Assembly: GCA_964468435.1 (NCBI GenBank)
Contig: CAYXVE010000001.1
Coordinates: 186,001-250,000, forward strand
Direction of reading: 5' to 3'
DNA from: JBCCTX01 sp964468435
GTDB taxonomy: Bacteria > Bacteroidota > Bacteroidia > J057
DNA length: 64,000 nt
Shown here one piece after another: positions 1 through 9,660 of this stretch. A model generated the notes under the pieces. It did no database searches and was not told the origin of the DNA. It saw only the letters and a list, made by a program, of their open reading frames with translations. Positions within the stretch are counted from its first letter, which is position 1, and the number at the start of each line of letters is the position of its first letter. Made by a program: the position numbers and the translations under genes.

Positions 1-177
1 TAATTGTCTATTTTTATTCTAAGTAGCAAATATACGTCGCTATTTTATTATACCCAAACAGGATCTTAGGACTTTATGAAATTGAAACCCTGGAGACAGA
101 CCTCCAGTGGTAAAGGAGATTTGATAGATCTGCTATGTATATTCTACAATTAATTATACCTGATCGTGAAATTTTGT

Positions 178-188
178 TACTTTGCAGT
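178..188 (+). promoter_or_regulatory. probable -7 promoter box of fba
   Basis: The 8-mer TTACTTTG at 177-184 is one base from the Bacteroidota -7 consensus TAnnTTTG. It would start transcription near 191 and leave a leader of about 40 nt before the ATG at 229. No clear -33 TTTG is present, so this is a candidate only. It lies inside a longer open frame that begins with GTG at 166, which argues against that upstream start. Confidence 0.35.
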
Positions 189-228
189 TAAACAAAGTAA
201 TCTTTGTCAATTAAGAAACCTCATAGAT

Positions 229-1311
229 ATGGTTAAAACTGATAGAAAATTCAGAGCAGGAGTATTGTACGGTGATGAAGTACAAGAACTCTTCAATTAT
301 GCTAATGAGCACAATTTTGCCCTTCCTGCTGCTAATGTAGTAGGTACTAACTCTGTAAATGCAGTGATTGAAGCGGCAAAAGAGGTTAATTCTCCTGTAA
401 TTATTCAGTTCTCAAATGGTGGAGCGGTATTCTTTGCAGGAAAAGGGCTGGGAAATGATCAGGAAAAAGCAGCGATTGCCGGTGCTGTTTCCGGTGCTAT
501 GCACGTACATCAGATGGCTGAAGCTTACGGTGTAACAGTTATTCTCCATACCGATCACGCTGCCAAAAAGTTGCTTCCCTGGGTTGAAGGTATGATGGAT
601 GCTGGAGAGAAATACTACGAGCAACATGGAAAGCCATTGTATAGTTCTCATATGCTCGATCTTTCAGAGGAACCGCTGGAAGAAAATATCGAGATATCCA
701 CCCGATTTTTTGAGCGCATGAACAACATTGGGATGGCCATTGAGATAGAATTGGGTGTTACTGGAGGTGAAGAAGATGGAGTAGATAATACCCAGATAGA
801 TAATGCTCGTCTATACACACAGCCAGAAGAAGTAGCCTATGCGTTTGAGGAACTGAAAAAAATCAGTGACCGTTTCCTGGTAGCAGCAGCTTTTGGGAAT
901 GTGCATGGTGTATACAAGCCTGGAAATGTGATTCTGCGTCCCGAAATTTTGAAAAACTCTCAGGAGTTTATTCAGCATAAAATCAGTTCCGGACACAATC
1001 CGGTAAATTTTGTTTTTCATGGCGGATCGGGTTCTTCACGCGAGGATATCCGTAAGGCAATTGAGTACGGTGTAGTCAAGATGAATATCGATACCGACCT
1101 TCAGTGGGCTTTCTGGTCTGGTGTGAGAGCATATGAAAAGAAAAATCACGATTACCTGCAAGCTCAAATTGGTAATCCAGAAGGAGAAGATAAACCCAAT
1201 AAGAAAAAGTACGATCCAAGAGTTTGGCTCCGTGAAGCAGAGAAATCTCTGGTTGTACGTCTCAAGGAAGCATTTGAAGATCTCAATGCGGTTGATGTAC
1301 ACGGAAAATAA
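229..1311 (+). CDS. fbaA: class II fructose-bisphosphate aldolase
   Basis: Zn-dependent aldolase of glycolysis and gluconeogenesis that interconverts fructose-1,6-bisphosphate with glyceraldehyde-3-phosphate and dihydroxyacetone phosphate in the cytoplasm. The 360-residue protein matches the length of E. coli FbaA (359). It shows the class IIA signatures HTDHAAKKLLPW (zinc-binding histidine), SHMLDLSEE, ELGVTGGEEDGVDN, and glycine-rich phosphate-binding loops near VFHGGSGSS. I chose ATG 229 because family members start at this point (MVKTDRKFRAGVLYGDEV) and a promoter-like box lies between it and the alternative GTG at 166. The gene is monocistronic and closed by a strong terminator. The assignment is secure. 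Confidence 0.96.
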   Translation: MVKTDRKFRAGVLYGDEVQELFNYANEHNFALPAANVVGTNSVNAVIEAAKEVNSPVIIQFSNGGAVFFAGKGLGNDQEKAAIAGAVSGAMHVHQMAEAYGVTVILHTDHAAKKLLPWVEGMMDAGEKYYEQHGKPLYSSHMLDLSEEPLEENIEISTRFFERMNNIGMAIEIELGVTGGEEDGVDNTQIDNARLYTQPEEVAYAFEELKKISDRFLVAAAFGNVHGVYKPGNVILRPEILKNSQEFIQHKISSGHNPVNFVFHGGSGSSREDIRKAIEYGVVKMNIDTDLQWAFWSGVRAYEKKNHDYLQAQIGNPEGEDKPNKKKYDPRVWLREAEKSLVVRLKEAFEDLNAVDVHGK

Positions 1312-1320
1312 TCAATACAT

Positions 1321-1362
1321 ACAGAGACCAACTCATCTACAACAGTTGGTCTCTGTTTTTTT
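1321..1362 (+). terminator. Rho-independent terminator of fbaA
   Basis: A perfect 13-bp inverted repeat (1321-1333 with 1344-1356) around a 10-nt loop is followed by a run of seven T. It starts 9 bp after the aldolase stop codon, so it ends that transcript. Confidence 0.93.
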
Positions 1363-1475
1363 CATACTTTACAGTCATGGATTCACACCTGCGCCTCATC
1401 ACAACTAATTCCTGCATGAAAGACTTTTTTTATTTTTTTGTATGTACATTGGGTCTGTAATCTTCTTACTGCCTT

Positions 1476-2420
1476 ATGTTTATACACAGTGTATCACATT
1501 ATCTCCCCTCAGAAGTTGTTACGAATGAACATTTTACAGAGCGATTTGGATTAACTAACGAATGGTTGATAGAGCGTACAGGTATAGAAAAAAGGAGAAA
1601 GGCCCAGGAGCATGAAAACTCCCACACCATGGGTATTGCTGCGCTTGATAAACTTCTGAGTTCGATACAGGTTGATCATAATGAAATAGACCTGATTGTA
1701 GGAGCTACTTACACGCCATATGACCTGATTGTCACATTGGGACATGCTATTCAGAATCACATTGCGGTAGATAATATCCCGGTTGTAACGATATCATCTG
1801 CTTGCTCCTCATTATTGAACGCATTTGAGATCGTAGAGGGGTATTTTGCTGCAGGAAAATCCAGACATGCACTGATCATATCATCAGAACACAACACCGC
1901 ATACTACAACGTGGAAGATACCAAAAGCAACCATCTTTGGGGGGATGGAGCTGTGGTTATGTTGGTCAGTAAAGAACAGGTCATGGAAAATGATCTGAGA
2001 GTGATTGAAATTCAAACTGCGGGTGCAGGCAATATTGGAAGGGCCATGGAAGGGGTGGTTCTCAGGCCCAACAATGGAGGTATATCCATGCCTTATGGAA
2101 GAGATGTTTTTATTCATGCCTGTAACTACATGGAAAGTGCGACTCGCAACATCATTGAGCGCAATCATCTTTCCGTTGAAGAGATTAATTATTTTATTCC
2201 TCATCAGGCCAACCTGCGTATTACTCGCCATGTGGCCAGGGAACTCGGCCTGGACGAAAGCCGGGTGCTATCCAATATACAGTATCTGGGTAACACAGGG
2301 AGTGCTGGCTGTGGAATAGCTCTTTCAGAGCATAGAAAGCATTTTCAGCCTGGAGATATTATCATCATGACTGTTTTTGGAGGAGGATACTCTTACGGAG
2401 CTATGCTCATTGAGGCCTGA
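1476..2420 (+). CDS. 3-oxoacyl-ACP synthase III family protein (FabH-like)
   Basis: Thiolase-fold condensing enzyme of 314 residues. FabH enzymes condense acyl-CoA with malonyl-ACP to start fatty acid chains; relatives also act in secondary lipid pathways. The Cys-His-Asn triad is visible: C110 in SSACSS, H243 in IPHQAN and N273 in YLGNTGSA, plus a C-terminal FGGGYSYGA glycine loop. The gene stands alone, without fabD/acpP neighbours, so the physiological substrate cannot be read from context. It may be a second, non-housekeeping KAS III. It converges on the next gene with a gap of only 4 bp and no visible terminator. Confidence 0.88.
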   Translation: MFIHSVSHYLPSEVVTNEHFTERFGLTNEWLIERTGIEKRRKAQEHENSHTMGIAALDKLLSSIQVDHNEIDLIVGATYTPYDLIVTLGHAIQNHIAVDNIPVVTISSACSSLLNAFEIVEGYFAAGKSRHALIISSEHNTAYYNVEDTKSNHLWGDGAVVMLVSKEQVMENDLRVIEIQTAGAGNIGRAMEGVVLRPNNGGISMPYGRDVFIHACNYMESATRNIIERNHLSVEEINYFIPHQANLRITRHVARELGLDESRVLSNIQYLGNTGSAGCGIALSEHRKHFQPGDIIIMTVFGGGYSYGAMLIEA

Positions 2421-2424
2421 TGGT

Positions 2425-5400
2425 TTACTTGCCGGTTGTATCCTGATTATCAAAATGCTCGATCATATCGTATAAGATCTGATGAAGGTTTGGGCGTATA
2501 TTCAATTGATAAAGTTTGGTATTCAAACGAGTCGGAAATACCCGGTTGGAAAAGAATACCAACAGCAGATTGTGTTTGGGATCAGCCCAGGTAAATATTC
2601 CTGTATAGCCCGAGTGTCCAAAGCTTTCATCACTGGCTGAAACTGCAACATACCCTTCATCTTTGTTTTCTAAAGGGGGTTTGTCGAATCCCAGTCCTCT
2701 CCGATTTCCTTCCTCCCTGAACTGATAACTGGTAAATTCTTCGAGAGTCTCATTAGAGATATATCTTTCGCCTCCATAGATCCCTTTGTTCATATACATC
2801 TGCATCAACTTGGCAAGATCATGAGATGTGCCAAATAGTCCGGCATTACCCGAAACACCACTCATCATGACTGCTCCTTCATCATGTACTCTTCCATGGA
2901 TTTGTTGCATTCTGAAAAAAGTATCACGCTCTGTAGGAATAATATCTTCTAATGGATATGTATCCATAGGATTATATGTGAGTGAATATGCCCCTAGTTT
3001 ATGATAGAAATTATGGTAAATATAATCCTGGTAATCTTGGCCGGTAATATGTTCAATCACGGTAGGAAAAATGTAAAAGGCCAGACCCGAGTAAATATAT
3101 CCAGGCTCTTCATTGAGCGGAGATTTTCTGATCATTTTAAAGATCTTTTTGTCTCTGAATTTTTCGTGCTGGTATAAATAATCTGTAATAGGGATGTTAT
3201 AATTTTCATTTGGACGCATCCGGAAGGTCCTATTCCTGAATTTACCATTGTCTTTGATCGTTTGGGTCCAGTAAGCAATCCATGGTTTTAGCCGTGCTTG
3301 GTGTGCGAGAATGTCCCGTATGACCAATTTGCGTTTATGGGACCATTTCCAATCTCTCCAGTAAGTACTGAATCGTTCATCCAAGTCAAATTTCCCCTCG
3401 TCGTGCAATTTCATTAGGCCGGGAAGAGATCCGGTGATTTTGGTTACTGAAGCGAAATCATACAAATCGGAGAGTTCTACCTGCCGCAGAGAGTCATAAG
3501 TATGGTATCCATAGGCCTTGTGGAAGATGATATTGCCATCTTTTGCAACCAGTAATTGTGCTCCGGGATAAGCTCTTCGAGCAATACCTGAATTTACAAT
3601 GGAATCCAGTTGATTGTCAAGCACCTCACTGTCCCATCCTATATCTTCTGGCATGGTGAACTTCAGGCGGATACCGCCTGTGGAGCGCATGCCATCGCCT
3701 AACTGGAAATGTTCATTGACATATACGGGCAGTTTGCCTTTGGCACCTATAGCTCCCATAATTAATTGAGCAGCAGCGATTTCGGTATCTTCAGATCCCT
3801 CATAGGCCATGATCAGACCATCTGCTTGCTCTATCCCTGGAAAGTAATCCAGGGTGTAGGGATTTCTGAATACACTGATGATCGTGCGAGATCTGCGAGC
3901 TAGTGTAGCAATCAGTGTTTTGATGTGATCGTTGTATTGCTTGCTGATCCCGGGTCTCCTACCGATTTGATGAATCCCGGTAATAACCATATTGTGCTTG
4001 TAGATTTTTTGCCGGATCGAATCTGTCATACCCTCAGATGCGTCTTTGGGTAGGTAGTAAGCGGATATTTTAGTGAATTTACCTAAAGTTTTCTGAAATG
4101 TATTATTGTTGTTTCCAATCGATAGTACTGCGATATCTAGCGTATCCAGTCGTTTGAGTGGGATGAGTTTTTCATCATTTTTCAATAGGGTCATGGCAGA
4201 TTCAGCGAGTTGCTGGATAAGATATCTGGATTCTGCAGGGTGGAGATCTTTGATCAACTGGTCGGTTTCCACCTGGTCAGGGGTATATCTTCTCGCCCAG
4301 GCTTTGAGCCGAAGCATTTTTCTGCATTTGCGATTTATCGCAACCGTATCGATATCTCCTGCTGAGAGTGCTTGTTCGATCTGCTTAATTGCAGCAGTTA
4401 CATCCTGTGTGTATAGAAGGATATCGTTACCTGCTATCAGTGCTTTAGCATCTACTACTCCTGGTTCAAAATATTTAGTAACGGCCTGCATATTGAGGGC
4501 ATCTGTGAAGATGACACCTTCAAATCCCATTTTTTCTTGTAGCAATCCCGTTACGATATTTTTCGACAGCGTACTGGGAGTATTGGCTTCAGGCTCTAAT
4601 GCAGGTATATCCAGGTGGGCTACCATGACAGATCCCAATCCTTTTGACACAGTGTACCTGAAAGGGTAGAGTTCAACTTCATGGAGTCGCTGCTTATTGT
4701 GTGTTATCCTGGGTAGGTCATAATGTGAATCGGTATCAGTGTCTCCATGACCGGGAAAATGTTTGCCATTGGCAAGTATTCCCATCTCCTGCATTCCCTG
4801 AGCATAAGCCCAGCCTTTTTCTGCTACCTGCTGTTTATCCTCTCCAAATGAGCGATATCCAATTACAGGATTTTGGGAATTGTTGTTGACATCGAGCACT
4901 GGAGCGAAATTGACATGAACTCCTATCCGGTTGAAATGCTTACCGATTTCCATCCCCATTTGGTTGATCAGTGAAGCATCCTGTATGGCACCCAAGGTCA
5001 TCTGATAAGGAAAACTCATCGTGCTATCCAGTCGCATTCCCAGACCCCATTCTCCGTCCATTGCTACCAGCAAGGGGATTTTGGAGATTTGCTGATAATG
5101 ATTGTGTAGCTTTGCCTGCCTGATGGGGCCACCCTGGAAAAAGATCACTCCCCCAATTCCATCATTTTCGATGAGCTTACTAATCTCATAGGTATGTGAA
5201 GGTCCTCTATTTGAAAAGGCTGCTACCATGATCAGCTGAGCGATACGCTCTTTCATAGATAAACTTTCCATGACAGAGTCAGCCCATACAGCAGTCGCGG
5301 TGTCTGAGAGAAATGGTGGGGGAGATGCTTCTTTCTGTTGGGCGTGCATCACAGTTGTGCAAAAAGCCCCAAGCATAAACAGTAAAGTAGTGTATTTCAA

Positions 5401-5451
5401 GTCTGACAACAAAGTGAAAAAATTGATATTTAATCTTGCAAAGACCCGCAT
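2425..5451 (-). CDS. secreted NagZ-like GH3 beta-N-acetylglucosaminidase fused to a serine beta-lactamase-fold domain
   Basis: About 1008 residues from the ATG at 5451, with a signal peptide ending near HAQQ. Residues about 55-360 form a GH3 N-terminal barrel with the NagZ signature KHFPGHGDTDTDSH (230-243) and nucleophile aspartate D317 in FTDALNM. A GH3 C-terminal domain follows (about 395-600). From about 615 comes a class C beta-lactamase/PBP-type domain with SVTK (catalytic Ser 668, Lys 671), a YSG motif and HSGYTG near the end. GH3 NagZ removes GlcNAc from muropeptides. Bacillus subtilis uses a separate beta-lactamase-fold amidase, AmiE, beside NagZ, so this fusion probably trims glycan and peptide of wall fragments; that part is inference. 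The start is uncertain: ATG 5463 and a TTG at 5400 (giving a shorter, more typical signal peptide) are alternatives. It is divergent to the DeoR gene. Confidence 0.9.
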   Translation of the reverse strand: MRVFARLNINFFTLLSDLKYTTLLFMLGAFCTTVMHAQQKEASPPPFLSDTATAVWADSVMESLSMKERIAQLIMVAAFSNRGPSHTYEISKLIENDGIGGVIFFQGGPIRQAKLHNHYQQISKIPLLVAMDGEWGLGMRLDSTMSFPYQMTLGAIQDASLINQMGMEIGKHFNRIGVHVNFAPVLDVNNNSQNPVIGYRSFGEDKQQVAEKGWAYAQGMQEMGILANGKHFPGHGDTDTDSHYDLPRITHNKQRLHEVELYPFRYTVSKGLGSVMVAHLDIPALEPEANTPSTLSKNIVTGLLQEKMGFEGVIFTDALNMQAVTKYFEPGVVDAKALIAGNDILLYTQDVTAAIKQIEQALSAGDIDTVAINRKCRKMLRLKAWARRYTPDQVETDQLIKDLHPAESRYLIQQLAESAMTLLKNDEKLIPLKRLDTLDIAVLSIGNNNNTFQKTLGKFTKISAYYLPKDASEGMTDSIRQKIYKHNMVITGIHQIGRRPGISKQYNDHIKTLIATLARRSRTIISVFRNPYTLDYFPGIEQADGLIMAYEGSEDTEIAAAQLIMGAIGAKGKLPVYVNEHFQLGDGMRSTGGIRLKFTMPEDIGWDSEVLDNQLDSIVNSGIARRAYPGAQLLVAKDGNIIFHKAYGYHTYDSLRQVELSDLYDFASVTKITGSLPGLMKLHDEGKFDLDERFSTYWRDWKWSHKRKLVIRDILAHQARLKPWIAYWTQTIKDNGKFRNRTFRMRPNENYNIPITDYLYQHEKFRDKKIFKMIRKSPLNEEPGYIYSGLAFYIFPTVIEHITGQDYQDYIYHNFYHKLGAYSLTYNPMDTYPLEDIIPTERDTFFRMQQIHGRVHDEGAVMMSGVSGNAGLFGTSHDLAKLMQMYMNKGIYGGERYISNETLEEFTSYQFREEGNRRGLGFDKPPLENKDEGYVAVSASDESFGHSGYTGIFTWADPKHNLLLVFFSNRVFPTRLNTKLYQLNIRPNLHQILYDMIEHFDNQDTTGK

Positions 5452-5506
5452 AATTAACTTCATTTGGTAGTAAAAATAGGCAAATAAAAGCAAAAAGTTG
5501 CAAACT

Positions 5507-6256
5507 TTGTTAAAAGAAGAACGCCAGCATATCATTTTAGAAGAGCTTCGTATCCACAAGAAGGTACTTGTTTCAGAGCTTAGTCATGAACTGGCAGTAT
5601 CTGAAGATACGATTCGCCGTGATCTGAAAGATCTTGCCGATGATGGCAAGATACGCAAAGTTCATGGAGGAGCAGTAATAAATGCTTTTCCACCATATAG
5701 TTTTCATGAGCGTGAAGTTTATGCCTTAGACAGGAAAATTGCGCTTGCCAGAAAGGCTGTGGAGTATTTTGAAAATGGTCAGGTGATCATCATGGATGGA
5801 GGTACAACCAATATGGAATTGGCACGCATTCTTCCTGGAGACCTGCAACTCACTATATTTACCAATAGCCTTCCCGTGGGAGTAATACTGGCCGAGCATC
5901 CCAAAGTTGAGGTTGTATTTATTGGAGGAAGGTTACTCAAAAACGAGAAAGTTACAGCGGGAATTGAAGCGATAGAATCTCTACAAGGTATAAGGGCTGA
6001 CTGGGGCGTTATCGGAACGAGAAGTATTCATCAGAAAGAAGGTATAACAGAAAACAACTGGGATGAGGCACGTGTCAAAAGGTCCCTCGTCGCTTCTTCC
6101 CGTAAGGTAATGACCCTCATCATAGAAGAAAAGCTTGAGACGATACATCCTTATCAGGTAGCTAAAACAGAAGATATCAATCTCATGGTAGTAGATCTCG
6201 ATAAGGATCACAAATTTCTAAAACCATATACAAAGCTTGGAATCCAAATCATATAA
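5507..6256 (+). CDS. DeoR-family transcriptional regulator
   Basis: About 249 residues. An N-terminal DeoR winged helix (ERQHIILEEL, then the recognition helix SEDTIRRDLKDL and the wing RKVHGGAV) is followed by the DeoRC sugar-phosphate sensor domain with the glycine-rich MDGGTTNMELA and TNSLPV motifs. No ATG is available: the frame opens after a stop at 5477-5479 and offers only TTG 5498 or TTG 5507. The latter gives MLKEERQ, the usual family N-terminus, and is preferred. It lies 14 bp upstream of nagB and divergent to the NagZ fusion, so it most likely controls both in response to an amino-sugar phosphate. Confidence 0.9.
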   Translation: MLKEERQHIILEELRIHKKVLVSELSHELAVSEDTIRRDLKDLADDGKIRKVHGGAVINAFPPYSFHEREVYALDRKIALARKAVEYFENGQVIIMDGGTTNMELARILPGDLQLTIFTNSLPVGVILAEHPKVEVVFIGGRLLKNEKVTAGIEAIESLQGIRADWGVIGTRSIHQKEGITENNWDEARVKRSLVASSRKVMTLIIEEKLETIHPYQVAKTEDINLMVVDLDKDHKFLKPYTKLGIQII

Positions 6257-6270
6257 TTAACTTTTGCGCT

Positions 6271-8205
6271 ATGACTACAGCTAACACACAAGATTATTAC
6301 GTACAGGGAGAGCAAAATCTGTATGAAAAAATACCTGTCAAAATATACGAAAGTTCCAGGATTGCAACTTTTGAAATTGCGCATGAAATTGCACAACTCA
6401 TATGGGATAAAGCCTCAAAAGGGGAGACAGCCGTATTGGGTTTGGCAACGGGGTCCACACCTAAGTTTCTTTATACAGAGCTGGTGCGTATGCATCGTGA
6501 GGAGGGGTTGAGTTTCAAGAACGTCGTGACGTTTAACCTGGATGAATACTATCCCATGCAGCCAGACATGCTTCAGAGTTATGTATACTTCATGAAAAAA
6601 CAACTCTTCGATCATGTTGATATAGATGAACAAAATTACTTCATCCCGGATGGTACGCTGACAAAAGAAGATATTGCCGATTTTTGTGAAAGATATGAAA
6701 AGCTAATAGATGATTATGGGGGACTGGATATACAGATTTTGGGGATAGGCAAAACAGGCCATATTGGATTCAATGAGCCAGGGTCCAGTATCAACTCCCG
6801 TACCCGCTTGATTACACTAGATGAACAAACCCGCATTGCTGCCGCGAGCGATTTCTTCTCATTGAGTAAAGTACCCAGGAAAGCTATTACTATGGGTATT
6901 AGTACCATTTTGAAATCTAAAAGAATTGTTTTGATGGCATGGGGAGAGGGTAAATCGAGTGTTATACAGCAGGCTGTAGAGGGAGATATTTCCAATAAAA
7001 TCCCTGCCACTTATCTTCAAAATCACCCGAATACCTTAGTGGTCCTCGATGAGGGTGCTGCATCGGATTTGATCAGAAAGAAGTTGCCATGGTTGCTGGA
7101 AGACTTTGTATGGGATGAAAAATCTATTCGAAAAGCCATGGTCAGTCTTGCGCTACAATTAAAAAAACCTATTCTGAAACTCACAGATAAGGATTTTAAT
7201 GACAATGGATTGAGTAGTCTGCTCGCACAATATGGATCAGCCTATGAATTGAATATTCGTATTTTCAATGAACTACAGCACACGATTACCGGATGGCCCG
7301 GTGGAAAACCCAATGCTGATGATACCAACCGCCCGGAACGCAAATCTCCATTTCCCAAAAGAGTTATCATTTTCAGCCCGCATCCGGATGATGATATCAT
7401 TTCCATGGGTGGGACCTTTATCAGGCTGGTAGATCAGGGACATGAGGTTCATGTAGCCTATCAGACATCTGGAAATATCGCTGTTGCTGATGATGAAGCA
7501 CTTCGATTTGCGGACTTTGTCGGGGATTTTAACAAACGCTTCAACATAGACAATCACGATGCTGCCAGTATATATTCAGAAGCGAGGCAGTTTTTGATGA
7601 AAAAGCAAACCGGGGAAAAGGACATTGAGCCTATCCGTCAGATCAAGGGCATGATCCGTAAAGGTGAAGCGCTAGCTACCTGCCGTTTTGTAGGCATTCC
7701 CGAAGAAAATGCGCATTTTCTGGAATTGCCGTTTTATGATACAGGTATGGTAGAAAAAAAGCCTCTATCAGATGAGGATATCCAGATTATAGAGGATTTA
7801 ATCAGAGAAATCAGGCCTCACCAGATCTATGCCGCTGGAGACCTGGCAGATCCACATGGTACCCATAAGGTATGTCTGGATGCGATTTTTCAGGCATTGG
7901 ATCGCCTCCGGGATGAACCCTGGATCAGGGATTGCTGGGTATGGCTATATCGTGGAGCCTGGCAAGAATGGGATGTTTCCGAGATCGAAATGGCTGTTCC
8001 CATGAGCCCTGATGAAGTCATCCGCAAGCGTCTGGGCATTTTCAAGCACCAGTCGCAGAAAGATGGAGCTGTATTTCAGGGAACTGATGAAAGGGAGTTC
8101 TGGCAGCGTGCCGAACAACGCAACCGAGAAACTGCGCATATTTATGATCAGTTGGGGTTTGCAGAATATGAGGCGATCGAAGCATTTGTCAGATATCACT
8201 TTTAG
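6271..8205 (+). CDS. nagB: glucosamine-6-phosphate deaminase fused to a PIG-L/LmbE deacetylase domain
   Basis: A 644-residue two-domain protein. Residues about 20-290 are NagB: LATGSTP (phosphate loop, 58-64), FNLDEYYP with the catalytic aspartate near 91, and GHIGFNEP (163-170) with the catalytic histidine. NagB turns glucosamine-6-phosphate into fructose-6-phosphate and ammonia. Residues about 360-640 form a PIG-L/LmbE domain with the zinc motif HPDDD (371-375) and the distal DPHGTHK (527-533). PIG-L enzymes remove N-acetyl groups from GlcNAc-type substrates, so the fusion could deacetylate and deaminate; this second activity is inferred. The architecture is known in Bacteroidota. It sits 14 bp behind the DeoR regulator, in an operon. 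Confidence 0.93.
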   Translation: MTTANTQDYYVQGEQNLYEKIPVKIYESSRIATFEIAHEIAQLIWDKASKGETAVLGLATGSTPKFLYTELVRMHREEGLSFKNVVTFNLDEYYPMQPDMLQSYVYFMKKQLFDHVDIDEQNYFIPDGTLTKEDIADFCERYEKLIDDYGGLDIQILGIGKTGHIGFNEPGSSINSRTRLITLDEQTRIAAASDFFSLSKVPRKAITMGISTILKSKRIVLMAWGEGKSSVIQQAVEGDISNKIPATYLQNHPNTLVVLDEGAASDLIRKKLPWLLEDFVWDEKSIRKAMVSLALQLKKPILKLTDKDFNDNGLSSLLAQYGSAYELNIRIFNELQHTITGWPGGKPNADDTNRPERKSPFPKRVIIFSPHPDDDIISMGGTFIRLVDQGHEVHVAYQTSGNIAVADDEALRFADFVGDFNKRFNIDNHDAASIYSEARQFLMKKQTGEKDIEPIRQIKGMIRKGEALATCRFVGIPEENAHFLELPFYDTGMVEKKPLSDEDIQIIEDLIREIRPHQIYAAGDLADPHGTHKVCLDAIFQALDRLRDEPWIRDCWVWLYRGAWQEWDVSEIEMAVPMSPDEVIRKRLGIFKHQSQKDGAVFQGTDEREFWQRAEQRNRETAHIYDQLGFAEYEAIEAFVRYHF

Positions 8206-8257
8206 AAAAATGGTTGCTTTACGTGCTGATCATATACAACTAAGATCAGGGAATCTG

Positions 8258-8265
8258 TACCTTTG
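8258..8265 (+). promoter_or_regulatory. candidate -7 box upstream of the acyltransferase gene
   Basis: TACCTTTG matches TAnnTTTG exactly in the 147-bp gap after nagB. It would give a leader of about 80 nt. There is no good -33 element, so readthrough from the nagB operon is equally possible. Confidence 0.35.
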
Positions 8266-8352
8266 GATGGAATTCGTAATGTGGTAATTCTCATTTGCTT
8301 TTCATGGATTATATGATCAATTTGAATCATGTCCTATTAAACTTCTGAATAA

Positions 8353-9660
8353 ATGTCTTCTTCTTCGGGTAGGTTGTTGTCGCTGGATGTTTTTCGTGGT
8401 ATCACCATCGCAGGGATGATCTTAGTCAATGATCCAGGTTCGTGGAATACGGTCTATGCACCCCTTTTGCATGCAGATTGGCATGGTATTACTCCAACAG
8501 ATCTTGTCTTTCCGTTTTTCCTATTTATCGTGGGGGTTTCGATTACGTATTCTTTCCGGAAGCAATTACAGGCTGGCAAATCAAAGATGCATATCATAGG
8601 GAAGGCCTCCCGAAGAAGTCTGGTCATTTTTCTGTTGGGCTTATTTTTATCAGGATTTCCGTTTTTTTGGGGAAATGAAATTCAGGGAACCCGTGAGATC
8701 GTATATTTGATCTTTTTGGGGATTACTATAATGGCAACGCTATTCAGAGAGATCGTTTACCAGGAAAAATCACTGAAAATCTACGGAACTCAGACGCGCA
8801 AAATTTGGACATACCTGTTAATGCTCTCTGCAGCAGCTACATTCATACTAATTTTTCCTTATGCTGACCTTGCGAATCTCAGAATCCCGGGAGTTCTTCA
8901 ACGCATAGCCCTGGTTTTCTTTTTTTGTTCATGGATCTATCTCTATTCAGGCTGGCGTAATCAGGCATTGATTCTCACGGTACTGCTTCTAAGCTATTGG
9001 ATACTCATGACCTTTGTCCCCGTACCTGGTGTGGATGCCCCCAATCTAAATCCGGAAACCAATCTGGGGGCATGGCTGGACAGAACGCTGTTGGGTTCCA
9101 GCCACTTGTGGAGTCAGTCAAAAGTATGGGATCCGGAAGGAATACTTAGTACAATACCTGCAATTGGTACAGGTATTTCAGGAATGCTAACAGGTTTTTT
9201 GCTACAAAGCCGCCAAAAACCCTCAGAGATCACTTCCTGGGTGTTTGTGCTAGGAAGCTTATTCCTGGTATTGGGGCTTTCATGGGATTTGATTTTTCCT
9301 ATCAACAAAAAATTGTGGACCAGTTCATATGTGCTGTATACAGGAGGGCTTGGGATGTACTTCCTGGCGATATGCTATTGGTTGATCGATATAAAAGGGT
9401 ACAGGAAATGGACTCCGTTTTTTGAGGCATACGGCCGAAATCCTATTACGGCTTATGTTGCATCTTCTCTATTAGCCAAAATATTACTGACTGCAAAAAC
9501 TGCTGAAGGAGAGACCGTCTGGTCATGGATTTACAATCATATCTTTCTCTCCTGGACGGGGCCTTATAATGCTTCTCTGCTATTTGCCATATCGTTTGTA
9601 ATTGTAATATGGATTCCGATCTGGTATTTTTACAAGCAAAGAATCATCATCAAAGTATGA
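8353..9660 (+). CDS. DUF5009/HGSNAT-like membrane acyltransferase (NagX-like)
   Basis: A 435-residue polytopic membrane protein with about ten hydrophobic segments. The N-terminus RLLSLDVFRGITIAGMILVN and the FFLFIVGVSI segment are characteristic of the family related to heparan-alpha-glucosaminide N-acetyltransferase; a conserved AYGRNPITAYVASSL stretch lies near the end. Lysosomal HGSNAT moves acetyl groups across the membrane onto glucosamine. Bacterial homologues (NagX) are found in GlcNAc and chitin utilisation loci. The position behind nagB supports a role in handling amino sugars at the inner membrane. The next gene starts inside its stop codon (ATGA overlap). Confidence 0.87.
   Translation: MSSSSGRLLSLDVFRGITIAGMILVNDPGSWNTVYAPLLHADWHGITPTDLVFPFFLFIVGVSITYSFRKQLQAGKSKMHIIGKASRRSLVIFLLGLFLSGFPFFWGNEIQGTREIVYLIFLGITIMATLFREIVYQEKSLKIYGTQTRKIWTYLLMLSAAATFILIFPYADLANLRIPGVLQRIALVFFFCSWIYLYSGWRNQALILTVLLLSYWILMTFVPVPGVDAPNLNPETNLGAWLDRTLLGSSHLWSQSKVWDPEGILSTIPAIGTGISGMLTGFLLQSRQKPSEITSWVFVLGSLFLVLGLSWDLIFPINKKLWTSSYVLYTGGLGMYFLAICYWLIDIKGYRKWTPFFEAYGRNPITAYVASSLLAKILLTAKTAEGETVWSWIYNHIFLSWTGPYNASLLFAISFVIVIWIPIWYFYKQRIIIKV

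Noticed and set aside
166..228. GTG start extending the aldolase by 21 residues
   Set aside because: The extension is not part of the class II aldolase family and contains a promoter-like box; ATG 229 gives the standard 360 residues.
4106..4669. 187-codon plus-strand frame
   Set aside because: It lies opposite the GH3 fusion, has no family features and shows the composition of an antisense shadow.
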